Source: CAZHJG01 sp964533425
GTDB lineage: Bacteria > Patescibacteriota > Saccharimonadia > Saccharimonadales > UBA4665
Assembly: GCA_964533425.1 (NCBI GenBank)
Contig: CAZHJG010000040.1
Span: forward strand, 1-7,028
Length of the DNA stretch: 7,028 nt
Reading direction: 5' to 3'
The first letter of the stretch is position 1; each line of letters starts with the position of its first letter. The position numbers were made by a program, and so were the translations under genes. The notes under the pieces were generated by a model. That model saw only the letters and a list, made by a program, of their open reading frames with translations. It was not told the origin of the DNA and did no database searches. Positions 5,248 to 7,028 of the stretch are shown one piece after another.

Positions 5248-5276
5248 TTGACACCTCCGAAATCCAAGCATAAGCT
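5248..5276 (+). promoter_or_regulatory. Possible promoter upstream of small ORF
   Basis: A perfect -35 TTGACA (5248-5253) is spaced 17 bp from TAAGCT (5271-5276), which matches the -10 consensus at three of six bases including first, second and last. Transcription would start near 5283, about 20 bases before the small ORF at 5303. Confidence 0.4.
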
Positions 5277-5302
5277 TAAAGCGGTACATCAAGATACAAA
5301 GT

Positions 5303-5386
5303 ATGTTGAAGAAACTATCAAAACTCACTATGCTCTTCACGGCACTTTTGACCTTGGGCTTGGCAACCATCCCGGTTTACAGCTGA
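5303..5386 (+). CDS. Possible 27-aa signal-peptide-like or membrane peptide
   Basis: The frame begins MLKKLSKLT, continues with a hydrophobic run (MLFTALLTLGLA) and ends IPVYS before TGA 5384-5386. This is the layout of a Sec signal peptide (basic end, hydrophobic core, polar end) with almost nothing behind it. It may be a tiny membrane peptide, a leader peptide, or the remnant of a secreted protein lost by deletion. A possible promoter lies just upstream, but there is no Shine-Dalgarno. The remainder of 5172-5471 holds only the terminator and the trehalase promoter region. A different frame of 48 codons (5248-5394) overlaps but lacks an ATG. Confidence 0.35.
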   Translation: MLKKLSKLTMLFTALLTLGLATIPVYS

Positions 5387-5412
5387 GCCACTGAACAGAG
5401 CTAAATTCTAAA

Positions 5413-5462
5413 AATAAAACATGTTTATTAACTTGACCCCGTCGGTGAGTAACCGGTAGGCT
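5413..5462 (+). promoter_or_regulatory. Trehalase promoter with adjacent inverted repeat, likely leaderless
   Basis: TTGACC (5433-5438) is spaced 18 bp from TAGGCT (5457-5462), which ends nine bases before ATG 5472. That places the transcription start at or near the start codon, and no Shine-Dalgarno is evident. Just upstream is an inverted repeat AATAAA-N5-TTTATT (5413-5418/5424-5429) around the 10-bp palindrome AAACATGTTT (5417-5426), in a good place for an operator or activator site. The -10 is weak (three of six), so control by a regulator is plausible. Confidence 0.4.
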
Positions 5463-5471
5463 GGATAGCAT

Positions 5472-6749
5472 ATGGCATTCGATAAAGCGAAAGAATTGGT
5501 TACCAAGACCATTAAATTGTCGTTTCGCACCGACAAAGAGCTGACGCCCGAAGACGTTCGACTGGCCCGGGATTACATCGGTGGTTACTGGTCAAAAGTG
5601 CAGCGGTTCCATCCGAAAGACGATGAAAGCTTGCTCGGCCTCCCTAAACCTTACCTGGTGCCGTCGTACCGTGAGAAAACGGGCTTTGACTATAATGAAC
5701 TGTATTACTGGGACAGTTACTTCATGGTGCAAGGTATGCTTGATGCTGAGCACGAAGAGCTGGTGAGCGGTATTCTTGATAATCTGGTGGCGCTCTTTGA
5801 GCGTTTCAAGTGCATTCCCAATGCTTCCCGCACCTACCTTACTGGCCGGTCACAACCGCCACTGCTGACAAGCTTCATCTTTGACATCTATCAGGCATAT
5901 GATCGTGATGAAGCCTGGCTGAAGCGGATGATCGATGTTGCCAAGCAGGAATACGAGACTGTCTGGATGGGCGTGAAAAAGCCGAATGAGCGCCAGGTGT
6001 ACAAAGGCCTGAGCCGCTACTACGACATTAATCATTTACACGATCTGGCCGAAGCCGAAAGCGGTTGGGATATGACACCGCGCTTTGACCGGCGGGCGCT
6101 GAACTTTTTGCCAGTTGATCTGAACGCGCTGCTCTACAAATACGAAGCCGATTTTGCTCGAGCTGCCAAGATTTTCGGTGACAAGCGCGAAGAAGCCAAG
6201 TGGGATGACGCCGCCAAAGTTCGCAAGGCCACCATGGACAAACTGATGTGGGACCGTATCCGTGGCCTGTACTATGACTACAACTATAAAAAGGAACGTC
6301 GAGGTAACATTAGCAGCTTAGCGACATTCTTCCCGATGTGGGCCGGCCTGGTCGACGAAAAGCAAGCCGCCAACCTGGTCAAGGCCCTCCGGCGCTTCGA
6401 AAACAAGGGCGGTGTAGCCACCACCGACGCCCTGCCCCTCGGCCAATTTGTCATCGGTAGCATGCCCACCCAGTGGGCGTATCCAAACGGCTGGGCGCCG
6501 TTACATTTTATCGTTGTCAAAGCTCTGGAACGCTACGGCTATCATCAGGATGCCCGCCGCATCGCCATGAAATGGCTCAAAACTAACCTGGCCTGGTTTA
6601 ATGAGCAGCATGTCTTTCTAGAGAAGTACAATGTCGTCGCTCCGGATAAGCCACCACTCAAAGGCGTTTATCCTTCGCAAACCGGCTTCGGCTGGACGAA
6701 TGCGGTGTTTGAACGGTTCTGTTTGGATTACGTTGATCGACCGGAATAA
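5472..6749 (+). CDS. GH37 trehalase-family glycosidase (probable alpha,alpha-trehalase)
   Basis: This 425-aa enzyme should hydrolyse trehalose to two glucose units by inversion, in the cytoplasm (no signal peptide). GH37 landmarks appear in order: PYLVP (60-64), ELYYWDSYF (76-84), RTYLTGRSQPP (120-130), ESGWD with putative catalytic acid Asp200, VDLNALLYK (215-223), QWAYPNGWAP (334-343), LEKYNV with putative base Glu384, and QTGFGWTNAV (403-412). It is shorter than Escherichia coli TreA/TreF (about 550 aa), mainly at the N-terminus. Two signature motifs are altered: PGGRF before ExYxWDxY is missing and replaced by a longer segment (65-75), and QWD is QWA (Ala336). The fold and both catalytic residues are clear; strict trehalose specificity is less so. 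The gene stands alone, with no transporter, kinase or trehalose synthesis gene in the window. Confidence 0.88.
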   Translation: MAFDKAKELVTKTIKLSFRTDKELTPEDVRLARDYIGGYWSKVQRFHPKDDESLLGLPKPYLVPSYREKTGFDYNELYYWDSYFMVQGMLDAEHEELVSGILDNLVALFERFKCIPNASRTYLTGRSQPPLLTSFIFDIYQAYDRDEAWLKRMIDVAKQEYETVWMGVKKPNERQVYKGLSRYYDINHLHDLAEAESGWDMTPRFDRRALNFLPVDLNALLYKYEADFARAAKIFGDKREEAKWDDAAKVRKATMDKLMWDRIRGLYYDYNYKKERRGNISSLATFFPMWAGLVDEKQAANLVKALRRFENKGGVATTDALPLGQFVIGSMPTQWAYPNGWAPLHFIVVKALERYGYHQDARRIAMKWLKTNLAWFNEQHVFLEKYNVVAPDKPPLKGVYPSQTGFGWTNAVFERFCLDYVDRPE

Positions 6750-6785
6750 ACCAGGCGTCATCTCTCTTTTTTGGCACTTCTCCCT

Positions 6786-6940
6786 TGTCATCCCAGCCCC
6801 AGCCTTCGCTGGGGTAAACTCCGGCTGGGATCCAAACCTTAATAAGTTCCGGCCGGACGCGCTAGGTTTATAAAGTCAAAATCAGAATAAAAGAAGACGA
6901 CTCTTTATTCGCATGGATCCCAGCCTTCGCTGGGATGACA
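6786..6940. repeat. Nested inverted-repeat element after trehalase gene
   Basis: TGTCATCCCAGC (6786-6797) is exactly repeated in inverse at 6929-6940, and GGCTGGGATCCA (6823-6834) in inverse at 6914-6925. Each side is itself a hairpin: ATCCCAGCC/GGCTGGGAT (6790-6798/6823-6831) enclosing CCAGC-CTTC-GCTGG, and ATCCCAGC-CTTC-GCTGGGAT (6917-6936). Between them is another stem, GAATAAAAGA/TCTTTATTC (6885-6894/6902-6910, one bulge). No ORF is carried. Palindromes with an ATCCCAGC/GCTGGGAT core are, from memory, common REP/MITE-like repeats in bacteria. The left hairpin could also serve as the 3' end of the trehalase mRNA, since no other terminator is seen. Confidence 0.75.
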
Positions 6941-6946
6941 CGCAGA

Positions 6947-6955
6947 TGGTATAAT
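6947..6955 (+). promoter_or_regulatory. Extended -10 promoter of tRNA-Val
   Basis: TGG-TATAAT is an extended -10 with a perfect hexamer. The predicted start near 6962 lies about seven bases before the mature tRNA 5' end. Any -35 would fall within the inverted-repeat element and is not recognisable. Confidence 0.65.
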
Positions 6956-6968
6956 CACCCTGTTACGA

Positions 6969-7028
6969 GGGTAATTAGCTCAGTTGGCTAGAGCGCAGCA
7001 TTCACATTGCTGAGGTCGGGGGTTCGAG
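6969..7028 (+). tRNA. tRNA-Val (anticodon CAC), 3' end cut by window
   Basis: The cloverleaf is clear: acceptor 5' strand GGGTAAT (6969-6975), TA, D-stem GCTC/GAGC (6978-6981/6991-6994), anticodon stem CAGCA/TGCTG (6996-7000/7008-7012) with loop TTCACAT and anticodon CAC at 7003-7005, variable loop AGGTC, T-stem GGGGG and a T-loop beginning TTCGAG. It reads the valine codon GUG. The last ~15 nt, with the 3' acceptor strand, lie beyond the window. Its ordinary TTC T-loop contrasts with that of the tmRNA. Confidence 0.95.

Noticed and set aside
4974..5370. Two - strand frames over the RRM gene and its 3' gap
   Set aside because: They cross the RRM gene and its terminator, and their products are not recognisable.
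6631..6873. 80-aa frame from the trehalase end into the repeat
   Set aside because: It starts inside the trehalase gene in another frame and reads through palindromic repeat; no ribosome site.

Overview
The window reads as ordinary bacterial chromosome from a compact genome. Every gene I can support is on the + strand. My best guess at the source is a Patescibacteria/CPR lineage, perhaps a Saccharibacteria-like one. The reasons are small, mostly single-gene units, genes that look leaderless, a membrane-anchored FKBP with a long Ser/Thr linker, a small RRM protein and several unrecognised short proteins. This is inference: there is no rRNA or ribosomal protein here to test it. TGA behaves as a stop (ABC ATPase end, 1688-1690), which argues against lineages that recode TGA.

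Layout. 1-395 is the tmRNA (ssrA) without its first ~20 nt; three H-type pseudoknots and the P2 helix can be traced, and a terminator follows at 401-430. 511-900 encodes an unrecognised 129-aa protein. 965-2427 is a two-gene ABC exporter operon (ATPase plus ABC-2 permease, ATGA overlap). 2469-3146 is a membrane-anchored extracytoplasmic FKBP prolyl isomerase. 3340-3921 is a six-helix HdeD/DUF308-like membrane protein. 3922-4394 is a long non-coding stretch dense in secondary structure: a strong hairpin, a ~120-nt palindromic element, a possible three-way-junction RNA, and a pseudoknot just before the next gene. 4395-4691 encodes a very acidic, probably disordered 98-aa protein. 4884-5171 is a single-RRM RNA-binding protein with a structured leader and a clear terminator. 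5172-5471 holds a possible 27-aa signal-peptide-like ORF and the trehalase promoter region. 5472-6749 is a GH37 trehalase-family glycosidase. 6786-6940 is a nested inverted-repeat element, and 6969 to the end is a tRNA-Val(CAC) cut by the window edge.

The genes do not form one pathway. They look like housekeeping and stress functions side by side: ribosome rescue (tmRNA), envelope export and folding (ABC exporter, FKBP, HdeD-like), RNA binding (RRM) and trehalose or related disaccharide breakdown. Start signals are of two kinds. Genes at 511, 1687, 3340, 4395 and 4884 have Shine-Dalgarno sequences. Genes at 965, 2469 and 5472 have a -10-like box only 7-9 nt before ATG and no Shine-Dalgarno, suggesting leaderless mRNAs. 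The least explained parts are the tmRNA T-loop and tag, and the structured region 4001-4360. I found no complete new defence or mobile system.
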